From: Populus alba
Lineage: Eukaryota; Streptophyta; Magnoliopsida; Malpighiales; Salicaceae
DNA length: 64,000 nucleotides
Direction of reading: 5' to 3'
Assembly (NCBI RefSeq): GCF_005239225.2
Contig: NC_133300.1
Span: 16,769,875-16,833,874 of the forward strand
The notes beneath the pieces were generated by a model. The model searched no databases and was not told where the DNA came from. It worked only from the letters and a program-made list of their open reading frames with translations. This document shows positions 1 through 11,430 of this stretch, piece after piece. Numbering within the stretch: the stretch's first letter is position 1; each line of letters opens with the position of its first letter. Position numbers and translations under genes: made by a program.

Positions 1-700
1 ACCTTTAGATCCTTAATAGAAAACCAATGAGCAAGAGATTGCACAAAATAATCAACAATCTCTAAATTATCACCAATGAGAATGAAATCATCAATATATA
101 CTAAAAGATATATAACATGACCATCAACATCAAGTACAAACAAAGATGTATCAATATAAAAATCCTTAAAGCCAAAATTAATGAGAAAATAGGGAAGTTA
201 ATGATACCAAGCTTGAGGTGCTTAGTTCAGGTCATAGATTGCTTTTTTAAGTTTGCAAATATGAGATGGATTATCTTGATCAACAAAGCTAAATAGTTGT
301 GTCATATAAACATTTTCTAAGAGGTGGCTTTGAAGAAAAACATTGTTTATATTAAGTTGTCTTAAGGACCAACCTCCAGACACAACAAGACTTAGAATAA
401 TATAAATCTTGGTTCGTTTGACAATGGTATTGAAAATGTTATAGTAATTTACCTTTGATGAAAGTTTCTTACAACTACACGAGCTTTAAACATGTCAATA
501 AAACCATTAGAGTTATGTTTAATTTTAAAAATCCATTTACATTTAATGATATTATCAGTGAAATCATATGGTACGAGCTTTCATGTTCTATTCCAAACTA
601 GAGTATTATAATAATCAGACATAGCCCAATACCATTTAAGATTTTTAAGAGATAGAGTTATCGTGGTTAATTCAAGGTCATTGAATTTAGTAAATTAGGT
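1..700 (-). pseudogene. Decayed Ty1/copia reverse transcriptase fragment
   Basis: Read on the minus strand, the first about 110 bases translate to YLLVYIDDFILIGDN followed by a plausible RT continuation. This is the catalytic YxDD box of a copia-type reverse transcriptase, here YIDD. Farther along, 200-240 gives LYDLN-stop-APQAWYH, a damaged form of the conserved box that precedes the catalytic motif in copia RT, and 470-560 still resembles the upstream RT segment. Stops and small indels interrupt every frame, so it is not functional. The element probably extends to the left of the window. No LTR was recognised here. Confidence 0.75.
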
Positions 701-2079
701 GTGAAGGTTTATTTTTCTAATTGGCTTATGAATGTTATTTTTTGCTCTTGTGGTTATAGCATGAGTAGAAAGGGGTGAGTTTTTGCTAGATTAAGATTGC
801 ATAATGATTAATTGGATTTAATTTTTTAAGTTATTCTTATATTAGTTTTCCTATATTAAGAATATTGTTTTTTTTTCTTTTTAATTGGATTTAAATCAAT
901 CATGTACATTTAAACTTGATGCACATAAGAAAAAATATTTTCTTATGACTTGATTGGGAGAGAAAACCCACTTCTTCTTGGTGTACAATTTACCACTCTA
1001 CATGTCCTACAACTGAAAAGCCCAGAAAATATAAAGCAATGAGCCCAATTACAGCAGCTATTCACCAAGCCTTAAAGTGAAAAAAATGAAAACACCCAAC
1101 ACAAGCCCACCAATGATACTTCAGCCGATCTTTCAAGGTTAAGACAACCTTTTCTTTTCTCTTCTTCCTTGTCTTCCACATCCACACGACACCTATCAAG
1201 ATTTACTGTAACTCCAGAAAAGAGATCAACTGAACCCCCAATGATCAAACAAGAATCTGATTGCTCGAAACTGATCGATTCTTCATATTTACCGCGACAG
1301 TACTCCATCGGTCAACAAGGCTCGTGCATGTCTGGCTAGCCTCACATGTGAAGGTATAACAAGATAGACGTGTGAAAGACAATGGGATCCCATCTGTTCA
1401 GTGTACCGAGCCATCCAAGACGGGGCCGACTGCATGATGTTCCTGCGATCTGAGTCGATATACGAGCAGAGGTTGGGGACCTCACAGCTGGTTCCATACT
1501 CCAGTTCATTATCGCCACATGGCCATGGACACCCCTTCCATTTGCCTAAAACTACCATGTTAAATGTACTTACAGCTCCAAAAGGAAAACAGCAACAGTC
1601 TCTTCTTGTCTCCATGATGGGGAAGGCTCGGAATGGATGCGTGCATGATCATGGGGGCAGCTGATAGTGTGGAGGCCCACTACTCTTCAGATTTGATCGT
1701 GAGACGGTGGATCTTCGGGGACAGCGTGGTTGACTAGAACTCATAATACTCTCAGAAATGGAAGAATTAATTAGCAAAACTTTATGGCATGAGAAATGGA
1801 AGGATTAATTAAGATTTGTGATTTGTAAATGCATGGATGTCGTACAATTTCTTAATTTGTTTTAATAATCAAGGCATTTTTGGGTTGATTATACGTACAT
1901 TATATAAGATAATTACTCAATACTTTTTTTATATATATAATTAAAGTGAAGTTACACATCTATATGTTTCATTGAATTAATGTTTGATTTGATAAGATGT
2001 GATTCGATTTTAATTATTAAAAAAATCTAAATTTTGAAAATTAAATTTGATAATAAAAGAAATATATATGGAACTCTTT
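701..2079. other. Non-coding stretch with a GC-richer island at about 1070-1740
   Basis: No gene is supported. Bases 1070-1740 are clearly richer in G+C than their surroundings and contain overlapping ORFs on both strands (78, 87 and 108 codons) with no recognisable domain or matching splice structure. The block could be an old gene fragment or the exon of a non-coding RNA. From 1740 onward the sequence returns to AT-rich intergenic DNA. Confidence 0.4.
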
Positions 2080-2710
2080 TTTAAAATTACTTTGTTGTCA
2101 ATGGCGTCTTTTCTAAAAAACAAAATTATATTTTTTACAATTTTTTTTTAATCTTTTTAGTTTGACAATTATATATTTTAGTTTAAAATTTTATTTTCTT
2201 TACATATGGTCTTTAAATTTGAGTCAAAAAATGATTAAAAAAAAAGTTTTTTTTTTATGAGATTTTGATATAAAAAACTTAATTTTGATGTCAAAGTGAT
2301 TCTCTTAACAAAGGAAGTGTCATTAAGGTTTTTTTGGTCTTCCATGTAGTTGATTTAGGCCGAGGGAGTTTTTTGTTTTTGATTTAATTTTATGTTTTTG
2401 AACCAATATTGGTGTTTTTGAGTTGAGAAATTGGTGGTTTTTTATATAATAGAAAAATTAATGTATTGAGGTTACAAGAGTGTTTATAGGTAAAAATTTG
2501 TTTTGAGTCCCAATAAACCCTAGCTTGTTTTTCTAACCACTTCTCTGGTGATCAAAAACTAAGTTAGAAAACAACGTGTTATCATCTTTAAAAAAAAAAA
2601 AAGTGAGTGGACGATTCATTGCCTACAAGTTTTTTTTTATAAAAAAAAATATAAAGATTCATGCGTGTGGGCCTGGCTTGGCAAGCCCACTCCCCTGGGC
2701 GCCGAACTTT
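2080..2710 (+). repeat. LTR-like dispersed repeat, copy 1
   Basis: This segment shares an ordered set of short motifs with the reverse complement of 43390-43830: a stretch about first-line valine/stop-free spacer text, runs around 'gtttttgagttg', 'gtgtttataggtaaaa', a 'ccacttctctggtga'-type stretch, then a closing GC-rich 'gggcctggcttggc' block. The two copies therefore belong to one repeat family in opposite orientation. The GC-rich end after a long T-rich body resembles plant gypsy-type LTRs. I could not define termini or target-site duplications, so the class is an inference. Confidence 0.4.
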
Positions 2711-3473
2711 TTTTTTTAAATAAATTAAACTTTAATTTCTTTAAAATTCATTAAAAATATATTGCATATATTATTTTGTAAAAATTTTAAATTAATTAAA
2801 AATAAATTTTAGATATTGTTTTATTAAATATCATTCAATTTTAACTTTGTTTTCAAATAAGATTAAAGTAGTCTTTTAATAATATTAATAAGCGTTTTAC
2901 ATCACATTATGATCGCTTTTTTTAAAAAAGAACTTCACCTGGTTGCCTTCTTGCGAGTGCCTATTTTTGTAGAATAATGTTAAATAAAAAAATAAAAAAT
3001 AAAGTTATTAAATTCAGTCAGGTCTGTGAGCTAAATTATTGGTTTGGCAAGGTCGATCCAAGGTGTCTTGATCTCAACATTTTTAAAAAAGAATTTTGTT
3101 TTGAATTTTTTTTAAATCAAACCGGATTTTTACTCATCGTCTTGATCACTTTGAGTCAACCTCCCAGGATTTAATTAGAAATAGGAGCTAGATAAGGAGT
3201 TGAGTTAATGAGGAGGTTTTAAGATTGATTTGTTGGGCCAGTCTAATGACACTTCCAAAGAGTTCCTCTCGGCAAAGCGCAACCGTTGTGTTATTCTTTT
3301 GGTTTTTAATACAATCACGTTAAAATTACAGGAAATTTATTTTTTGAAACTTTCTTTTTAAATAATTATAGAATATTGTCTTAGACACATATATTTTCGT
3401 AAACAAATAACTCAAACTTGCCATGTAAAAAGAAATTTTGCACCTATTGTTTTTTACCATGTTTAATATATAC
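2711..3473. other. AT-rich intergenic DNA, no gene seen
   Basis: The stretch is mostly A/T runs. A 65-codon ORF at 2977-3174 has low-complexity composition and no recognisable domain. No promoter, RNA gene or element terminus was identified. Confidence 0.5.
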
Positions 3474-3728
3474 TATTAAGGAATCATCTCAAATCAATAG
3501 TTTAAGCTGTCAAGTGAGATTCCAAAATATGATTTATATTATTCTATACCTTGGACAAAGTTTACATTACCTTGTGCTAAATTTTTATCAAATAAATAAG
3601 GGTAGTGAGGTTCGAACTTGTGACTACTTGATTATCAAGGCTTTAATACCATGTTAAAGAACCATCTCAATCCAATAGTTTAAATTATTACACGAGTTCC
3701 CAAGATATGATTATATTATTCTCTAACA
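3474..3728 (-). mobile_element. TRIM-like miniature LTR retroelement, copy 1
   Basis: Two direct repeats of about 75 bp (3474-3548 and 3652-3728) flank about 100 bp of interior. On the minus strand the right repeat runs TGTTAGAG...TTTAACA and is followed directly by TGGTATTAAAGCC, a slightly mutated primer-binding site for initiator-Met tRNA (usual plant form TGGTATCAGAGCC). The interior also holds GTTCGAACC (plus strand 3611 region), like a pol III B box. There is no coding capacity. Flanking 5-mers are tatac and tatca, so the target-site duplication is only partly preserved. Same family as the element at 12235-12526. Confidence 0.65.
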
Positions 3729-3788
3729 TATCAATTAAATTTTAAATTTTTTTTATTTTTTATTTTGCTAGAAAACACAATAATAACA

Positions 3789-3790
<2 letters not shown>

Positions 3791-3832
<42 letters not shown>
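3791..3832. repeat. (TA)n microsatellite
   Basis: About 42 bases of uninterrupted TA dinucleotides, adjacent to an A-rich stretch. It is likely length-polymorphic. Confidence 0.95.
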
Positions 3833-3833
<1 letters not shown>

Positions 3834-5900
3834 CAACGGAAAAAGAAAAAGAAAAAAACCTTCTACTTTGCCTTGTAGTATACGGTGAGGATCAAGTAGC
3901 TAATTCCTTCTCCAATTCGTGCTATGTTTCAATTTCTTAATAGTAGTGATAGTGCTCTGTTTCAATAGAACATAGACGAGATGGATTTCAATTATTTTAT
4001 ATATTGAGACTATGATTTATTCATAATCTTGTTTTAGACAGTTTATACATATCTAAATTAGTATTTTTTTCAAGAAATTTGGCAGCCTCTCATATAGTTG
4101 GTGTTGTCTTATTATTGATAATGGTTTACATCATTTTGACATTTTCTACTTTAAACCCTGCAGGTTAAAGAGAAATGATGAAATTTCAGGTAGAGGTGGA
4201 GAGTTATTAGTCGTTAGTTGCAGAAAATGGTGATCCCTACACCAATCTCTGCTCACATTTGACCCACCGAAGTAGAAAGAGTATTGTCATGCTTTCAACC
4301 TTTCACGCATGTTTTCTGCTCTGTCCATTTCTGCAGCCTCTGATTGCTTTGCCTGCTTTTGCACGGCTTGGGACCAAAGCAAGCAGTAAGTAGCACTGTT
4401 AGAATCTGACCATTCTACCATCCGCACATGCACTCTTTGCACGTGTTGACGGGTCTGAGACTGAGATATTACTCCATGGAAGTCTGGTGAGACACTTATT
4501 GAGGTTTGTCGAATTTAGCCATTAGTTTTTCACTGCTCACTGCTTTGTGTTGGGGCTGTTTCGGTAAAAAACGAGCCTAGGCTACATCAGTACTGGTTGC
4601 GTTCTTAACCTCAGAAACTGAACCTTATGCTATCAGTGCGTGCGTGCGTGCGTGATGGCCTGTATCGCAGGTCAAGTGACGAGGAATTTGAATAATTTAT
4701 AAATCCATATGAAATGAGGAAATACTTTTAAGCATTAAGTATAATCTGGTATAGTATTTATAAACTAAACAGTTGTTCAAGTTACAGGCCAAGCTACTAT
4801 CCTTGGACACCCTTGAGTTCATTCAATATTTAGATTCTTTGATTGATTTTTTTGTGTGATTGTGCTGGGCTTGGTTAGATTCCTAATTTCTTCAAAAACT
4901 AATGTATTATTTGTGAGAAAAGTGCATTTTCGAGTAAAAATAAAGAAAATAAAATGTCCAGTTCATCATTATGTAAATTAACCTATTTGATTTGTGACGT
5001 GATGGCCATATAATAATTAGCAATGAATTATTATGCACTGTTCAAAGCTAGGATGCGGTGTTTTTTCCGAGTCACTGTGCCTTTCTTGTACTGGACACTA
5101 TTGATCTACATGGTAATGCTTGAATTTCAATAACTCCATTGCCTTCACTGTTTTGCACAGAACATTCAAGGGCAAAGTAGAAAACAAGTGCTTCGCACTT
5201 GAGCTATAAATGCTTTCTTTCTTTCCTTTTCTCTTTTACACGATTCAAATGAATATAACTGTACCATCGATTGGTACCATCTACATGTGACAGCCAATAA
5301 CTTGAAGCTATGTTCAGTTCTCTGAGTTGACAAGACTACATCGAATGGATCCTACGAAATAGACAACGAAAATCATCACAAGTGTGGAATTCTCAATCGC
5401 TACTTTCTTCGGAGAGCATCTCCCCTTGTTACACTTTCTTCAATCTGCTTTACTTCAAGCTGCCATGCCTAATTAAGAGCTAACCATATCTGTTGCTTAT
5501 CTGATCACTAATTATGCTCGATTAGCAGTTTATCTATGTGCATCTATTGAGGTAAGGATGTGCAGAAAACGAGAGATACCAGGCTGTCTCATCACTCGAT
5601 GATGCAAGAAATGTTCTAATAACCCAGTAAGTGATTTAGAGATATTTGTAGAAGTAGACTCCAGGGATAATAGTGAGAAAATACCTGTGAAAAAAGATAA
5701 TTTCTTATACATATAGAGACTGCAAAACCTGTTTTCCTAGAGAATTGAGATCAGATCATTTGGTATGAAACATTTCCTCGTACACAACAAGTCCAGGTGG
5801 TGGGATATGTAGTAAAACTAATCAACTAACTAATATCTAGGTAGCCTTTTCTATTTTCTATATACATTTTGAAAGATAAAAGTAAAAGACTGGGGAGCTT
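3833..5900. other. Intergenic stretch, no gene seen
   Basis: Composition is moderately AT-rich and less repetitive than the neighbouring kilobases, especially 4150-4680 and 5030-5800. No ORF beyond 60 codons, no recognisable domain, tRNA or known miRNA sequence was found. A short (TGCG)n run sits near 4638-4653. The right part lies downstream of the minus-strand RTFL gene and may include its 3' untranslated region and regulatory DNA. Confidence 0.45.
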
Positions 5901-6004
5901 GGTTCCAAGTTCACAGCTAGCAATGGTGGATGATTTGGTTGATAGCTCTTCACCTTCCCAGCGATGGCGCCAAGCACTAGCTCCATAATTGATCGATCTT
6001 TGGC

Positions 6005-6148
6005 TTAGTCATGCCAGCAGAGAAGCATGACTACACATCTCCTGATAATGTAGAGCCTTCCTTTCTGCTGTCTAAGGTACCCTCCGAGCCTTCTGCTTGA
6101 AATCTTCTTCTTGGACTCTCCCATGGCTGCGTCGCTCATCATCTTCAT
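6005..6148 (-). CDS. DVL/ROTUNDIFOLIA-LIKE (RTFL) small polypeptide
   Basis: An intact, intronless 47-codon ORF. After a short basic N-terminus ([15 protein letters not shown]) comes the RTFL domain at about residues 18-47, with the signature core [18 protein letters not shown] and a stop straight after it, as in the plant DVL/RTFL (ROT4) family. In Arabidopsis these tiny plant-specific proteins associate with the plasma membrane and, when overproduced, reduce polar cell proliferation and change leaf and fruit shape. The first ATG at 6148 gives the most plausible start; downstream in-frame ATGs at 6142, 6139 and 6124 are alternatives. A TATA box lies about 105 bp upstream. The family and intactness are seen directly; the role in this species is inferred. 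Which RTFL paralogue it is cannot be decided from sequence alone. Confidence 0.93.
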   Translation of the reverse strand: MKMMSDAAMGESKKKISSRRLGGYLRQQKGRLYIIRRCVVMLLCWHD

Positions 6149-6251
6149 TTTGTTTTTTCAAGAAAGAAGAAGATGCACTTGAGAACTAGCAGTGGTGCTT
6201 GTAGTGTCTACTGTCTAGTGAATGATGGCAAAGAAGAGCTAAGGGAGCACC

Positions 6252-6258
6252 TTATAAA
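6252..6258 (-). promoter_or_regulatory. Probable TATA box of the RTFL gene
   Basis: Minus-strand TTTATAA within CTCTTTATAAGG, about 105 bp upstream of the RTFL start codon. That spacing leaves a 5' leader of roughly 70 nt. The assignment is from motif and position only. Confidence 0.6.
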
Positions 6259-6259
6259 G

Positions 6260-7766
6260 AGAGTGAAGCGTGGTCCAGACCTCCCAAGAACATGCAACTA
6301 GGCCCCCACACACGACCGAGCTGTGATTCCTCTCTCTTTCTGCCACGTCATTCCCTGCACCAACATTTATGTGAGTTATCAACAACCTAGACAACTGGTC
6401 GGCAATTTTGATTCCTTATCGGGAAAAAAAAAAGAAGTAAAAATGGAACCAAAGTCTTTTTGATACTTGGGATGCTGCATTCCATGCGTGTTTTCTTGAA
6501 CAATATTTTACAATATGGGGAGGAAACTATGATGTTATCCATTGTCTGCCCTTTGAATGCATGTTGCATATGGCCTCACGCCTGATATTATTGTTTATAA
6601 GACGGCACCACACACAATATTTTGACATAAAAATTCGGTGTAGGGTATTTTTTTAAAATAATTTTTATTTGTAAATATATTAAAATAGTTTTGTTTTAGA
6701 TTTTTTTAATTTTTTAATATTAGCATATTAAAACCATTAGAAAATACTAAAAAAATCAATTCAATATAAATCAAAACATTTACTTGTTTATCCAATGATT
6801 TACATTATTTGTATGTGAGTGAATATCTTCTATAAATAAAGAGAGAGAAAGGGGCACACCCCTATATGTTTTGAAAATTTAATAGAAATTAAATGTGATC
6901 AATTTTTTAATTAATTTTAATGATTAAAAATCTCAAAGATTAAGCATAAGAAAAATTAAAGTTCATAATTTTTAAAACTATTTTCTATGCAATTAGAATT
7001 AAATAAAAAAAATAAGTAATATTGCTTTTTATATAGAAATTAAAAAAAAACAACAATAAAATAAGGACAATTTAATGGGGCTTACAAATTATTTCCCAGA
7101 TTTGATATTGTACTCCTAGTTTTTCCTGATTTAGTATAAATAAATAAAACAGTCAAATTAATTACATATATGATATTACTAGGTAAATCAACCTCCAGTC
7201 ATGTATATATATTGCTAATTTTTGGCATGCATTTGAATATTAATAAATAATTGAAGTGTTCAACTCTATATAGTTCCACTTTTCAGTGGATGTTCCCAGT
7301 AAGTATATATAGTTTAGTTTATCAACAATATTGAATAAAAAAGGGGACAATTTAGGATTTGCAAGCTGGCTATGTCGTCAAGAATGCTCAAAACTCAAAA
7401 AAAATTGCCATGGAACGTGACTTCTTAAAACCCAGCACAGAATTAACTCTGATTAAATTAGTAAAACAAAGCATAATCCCACATGTGCTTGCCTCGTGCT
7501 CCTCCCGTATCGCTTTGCAGGAAGGTTTATTCTAATGGGTTCTGTACCTGGTCCCTATCACTCCATCAATCCTGAGGAATCTACGCTCCATTGCTGTAAA
7601 CTCCAAGCTTTAGAAGATGGAATAAAGAACTGAGCCAGATGGCTTATAGCTACGCCAATCCCATTTATTAGTCGCTGACAATCTCTTTTCTATTAATCCA
7701 TTAGGAGGTCCACTATATTTTGAACTATTTTGATTAAAAAAAACTATAACTTTCTATACCATGAGT
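6260..7766. other. RTFL upstream region and AT-rich intergenic DNA
   Basis: 6260-6600 is probable RTFL promoter DNA. From 6640 to 6770 there is a degraded, inverted copy of the AT-rich dispersed repeat seen at 11240, 38450, 61610 and elsewhere. 7480-7700 is more balanced in base composition, but no gene or RNA could be recognised in it. Confidence 0.4.
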
Positions 7767-7782
7767 CCACCTAGCTTGTTTT
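7767..7782. repeat. Left target-site duplication of SINE 1
   Basis: The 16-mer CCACCTAGCTTGTTTT is repeated exactly at 7981-7996 on the other side of the SINE body. This marks the L1-type endonuclease insertion site. Confidence 0.9.
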
Positions 7783-7980
7783 TTTTTTTTTTTAATTTAC
7801 GTGGGTGTCCGGGCCAGCTTGTGCGCACCATGACTAATCCCATGGCTCATTGAACATCCTGCAAACCCAATAAACATGTAAGACACCGCGGGGGTGACAG
7901 GCGTGCACGGTGAGGTTTGAACCCAAGATGCAGAGGAAGAGAACAAGTCCCTTCAATCGTTGGGTCAAGACCTCAAGTGC
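7783..7980 (-). mobile_element. SINE, Au-like, with exact 16-bp target-site duplication
   Basis: A 198-bp non-coding body flanked by identical 16-bp duplications. On the minus strand the 5' part is tRNA-like and carries a pol III B box GGTTCAAACC (plus coordinates 7914-7923). The 3' part contains GGGATTAG and GCTGGCCCGGACACCC, the conserved tail of the Au SINE family that is widespread in angiosperms. It ends in an A-rich tail, seen as a T run at 7783-7793 on the plus strand. The A box is only weakly recognisable. Class and insertion are seen in the sequence; the Au affiliation is from memory of that family. Confidence 0.85.
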
Positions 7981-7996
7981 CCACCTAGCTTGTTTT

Positions 7997-8633
7997 AATT
8001 AGTGTTGTTGAGCACAATATATTCGGTTGATTCAGGATCAGATTGATCCATCCTTTATTTAAGGTTGAATGTCAAAAGAAGTCCATTAAAGTTGATTTGA
8101 GTTGAATGAAAAAAAAATCGATTAAAGTTGAATGTAAAAAATAGTCAATTAAAGATGTAATGTAAAAAATATCAATTAAAATTGATTTGATTTAATTTGG
8201 TTAATCTAGTTAAAATTTTAATTAATTTTTTTAAAAATAATAATTATTAACTCGGGTCAGCCTATTAGTTGATCCTTATGTTAAGTTGATTTCTTAGTTG
8301 TGTTTAATAATTAGTTGATATAATTTATATTAATTTAAGAATTTTTAAATTTCAAAAACATTCTTGTATCATTTTTCTTTAAATTAATTTTCTCATATGT
8401 CGAATTATATTTTTCATAGGGAAGAAAAAAAAATTGAATTTGGATCACTAATGATTCCATGTTATTATTATTTATATTAATAAGGTAATGTAAGAGATAA
8501 GGATGAAAAGTTAAAGTTACATCATAACTCTTTACCGTCAAAGATTGTGACTCTTTACCGCCGAAGGTTGTAACTTTTCATCATTGTAAATATATCTGTT
8601 GAACAAACAACATGACACGGGAAAAAAAATATA

Positions 8634-8680
<47 letters not shown>

Positions 8681-8727
8681 ATATTTTTCGTCAAGTGAAG
8701 AAAGAGACTCTCGAGTCAACTCCTAGG
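7997..8727. other. AT-rich intergenic DNA with an (AT)n tract
   Basis: No gene seen. 8050-8180 contains a short motif around 'gtcaattaaagttga' repeated about four times with drift, a small degenerate tandem array. 8636-8678 is an (AT)n microsatellite. Confidence 0.5.
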
Positions 8728-8767
8728 ATGACCGCACATCTCCTGATATATAGAGCCTTCCTTTCTG
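8728..8767 (-). pseudogene. 40-bp broken copy of the RTFL domain core
   Basis: The plus-strand text around GCACATCTCCTGATA and TAGAGCCTTCCTTTCTG matches 6030-6070 of the intact RTFL gene almost base for base. On the minus strand it reads QKGRLYI and then shifts frame, because one base is missing relative to the intact gene. The match stops abruptly on both sides, so this is a fragment, not a decayed full gene. It lies 2.6 kb from the parent. Confidence 0.75.
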
Positions 8768-8939
8768 ATAATATTAATAATAATAATTTAATTTTTTTTA
8801 TGTTTTCATATCGATTTGTTGTGTTAATATTAAAATTGATTTTTAAAAAATAATAAAATTATATTATTTTAATGTATTTCTATATAAAAATATTTAAAAA
8901 AACAATTGTTATCACACCTCAAACACACCCTTAAAACCA

Positions 8940-10190
8940 TATATAATAAGTTAAGTAGCCTACCTGTGTATCATTAGAGCATTTTTAATGAAAAATCTTA
9001 TTTTGAAAAGCTAAATTGATAAAGTAGTTTTTTAAAAAGTATAAATAATTATTTTTTTAATATTTAGTTTTTTATTTAATACATTCATTGAAAATACTTT
9101 TAGAATGAACATATCCTAGGATTGTTGAGGACTATAGAACTTTAAAAAAAAAAAAAACATTTTATCGAATCTTTAATCATATAATACAGAGATTTCCACT
9201 TAACTAGATTCACTTTAGGTCTAAGTTGGGTTTTAGGCCTCCATCATATGGTCAAATAAATCGATTAGCAATTAAACTAGCTAGTGCATGCTTTTGAAAA
9301 GTTTCTTTTCTCAGTAACTGGCGAGCAAATTTTGAGTAATCGGTCTGTCACTCCTGTGCTTGATTTTCTTTTTTTTTTTTCTGCTGACCAATATCAAGCT
9401 ACTATACTTGATAATTTCTATGCCATATATAATAACATGAGTAGCCCACCCGCCTATCATTATAGCATCTTCAATAAAAAATACTATTTTAAAAAATTAA
9501 ATTGATAAAATAGTATTTTAAATAGTATAAATATAGTTTTTCTTACTATATCTACTCAAATAAAAAAAAACATTTGAAAAGCTAATTATATTGGAGTGGA
9601 AGAAACAAGTGTTTTATTATTTTTTAATAAATTTGATGTTATTTTTTTTAAGTGGCTATATTTAATTGGTTTATTTTTTACTAGCCCCACTTTATTAGTT
9701 TTGATGTTTTTAAAAGATATATAGGAATAATATTTATGGGAGAGAAGATATTTTAACATTTTGTTTAGCAATTTCTTTGAAGTGTGCAAAATAAACATAT
9801 AAAAACTAAAATATTATTTTTTAATATTTAATTTTCTATTTAACACTCCCATTGAAGATGCTTTTAGAATGAACATCCTAGGATGACCATAGAACTTTTT
9901 AAAAAACCATTTTATGGAATCCTTAATCATATAACACAGAGATTTCCTCTTCACTAGATTCATTTTAGGTCTAAGTTGGGTTTTAGGCCTCATCATTTGG
10001 TCAAATAAATCGATTACCAATTAAACTAGCTAGTGCATGCTTTTGAAAAGTTTCTTTTCTCAGTAACTGGCGAGCAAATTTTGAGCAATGGGTCTGTCAC
10101 TACTGTGCTTGATTTTTTTTTATTTTTTTTCTCTGCTGACCAATATCAAGCTACTATACTTGATAATTTCTATGCTAATATGACCCACCA
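8940..10190. repeat. Diverged tandem segmental duplication
   Basis: Two copies of one intergenic segment lie head to tail. Copy 1 covers about 8940-9430 and copy 2 about 9440-10190. Matching landmarks are the 'ctagctagtgcatgctttt' stretch at 9278 and 10026, 'ctaagttgggttttaggcct' at 9221 and 9970, and the 'ctgctgaccaatatcaagct' stretch at 9381 and 10134. Copy 2 has about 260 extra bases between 9541 and 9800. The look-alike small ORFs at 9284 and 10033 exist only because of this duplication and are not genes. Confidence 0.8.
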
Positions 10191-11237
10191 AAGAACACAA
10201 TCATATAATAGCCAATTAATGGGAATATTATAGCTGGCCAAACCCTAGAAAATAAAATATCATAACCCTTATCCAATGGATGTTGCGTGCGTAGGTCCCT
10301 GTGGCCTCTCTTTGAACAAAATTTCCATACCGAAAATGAGGTAGATAACTAGGAGACAATGCTCTACTAAACTAATCTTGGATTCTTACACCATTATCAG
10401 AACAATGGACCAGGTTTTTGTCCCAATTGTTGTTTGCAATAGTTTTGTTTTTGCATAAAATTGTAAGTAAAATCAAAAACTTGTATTGTACATCGAAGAC
10501 ATGCTTACACGTGAAAAATCTCGTGAGAGACATGGTCCTTGCCTTTTATTTAGTAGACAACTTTGATTTTTATTTATTGTTCTTCTCATCTCACTGGGTC
10601 GAAGCTTCTGGTCAAGCACTTGTTCTTTTACAATTACCTGAATCAACATTTGATTAAATTATCGTATCTTTGTCTTGGTTAATTCAAAGATTACGATCCG
10701 GACATCTCCAATTAATGTACTGTACGGTTTATTAAGGAAGATCCAAGAAACCTGGAGATGCATGAAATCTGCAAGTAATTGCAGCAATAGCCTGAAAAAA
10801 ATCTGTTAATGATTTACAGCAGTAACGACTAAGCCTACAATCATGCTTGTAAATTAATATAAATATTTTTTCTATAAATATTTTGATTATTGTAATCTTT
10901 TCTTGCAAGAATATGTAATTTCAGTATAAAACTAAACATCAATAATATTATGTTGAAAATTACACTGTAAGCTTCTGAGTATTTGATCTTCTATACGATT
11001 CACTGGATTTAGTTGCTTATGATCATGTTTTGGACTCGATAAATTCGAATTAGGGGCTGCTATTTTTATTTTATTTTTATCTAATGAGCTTCTCTGCTTG
11101 ACCCCATTTGCATCTATGATCTTATCTGTCTTGATTTATTCAAAGGTCATGTATGTCTTGTGATATTTCCGTTCATTGAATTGAGATAGCTTGATCATAT
11201 TTAAGTATCCATGCATGGATTTTGGATTAAGGGTTAG
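10191..11237. other. Intergenic stretch, no gene seen
   Basis: A 79-codon ORF at 10418-10657 has no recognisable domain, promoter or splice partner. No RNA gene, element terminus or conserved motif was identified. Confidence 0.45.
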
Positions 11238-11430
11238 TATATTCATGTTTGTTTTTGTGTTTCAAATATATTTTGAAAAAAAATTTATTTTATTTTTTTC
11301 TTTACATTAAATTAATATTTTTATATTTTCATGTCATTTTGATTTGCTGATATAAAAAATATAGTATTTTAATGAATTTTATAATAAAAAATACTTTAAA
11401 AAACAACTATTATTACACCCAAACAAAACT
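11238..11430 (+). repeat. AT-rich dispersed repeat, MITE-like
   Basis: The order of motifs is: a 'tttttgtgtttcaaa' start, a long A/T block around 'ttaaattaatattttt', then 'attttgatttgctgatat', 'attttaatgaattt', 'aaaaaacaactattatt' and an end in 'acacccaaac'. The same order recurs at 8790, 11790, 38450, 38740, 39350, 39590 and 61610 on this strand. This is an abundant poplar-type intergenic repeat. No target-site duplication was resolved, so its class is uncertain. Confidence 0.55.

Noticed and set aside
3600..3652. Possible tRNA gene because of GGTTCGAAC-like B box
   Set aside because: No cloverleaf can be formed; the motif belongs to the TRIM-like element interior. The same holds for the motif near 12410.
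9284..10233. Two similar small proteins starting MHAFEKFLFSVTGEQ
   Set aside because: Similarity is explained by the intergenic tandem duplication; both contain low-complexity Phe runs and no domain.
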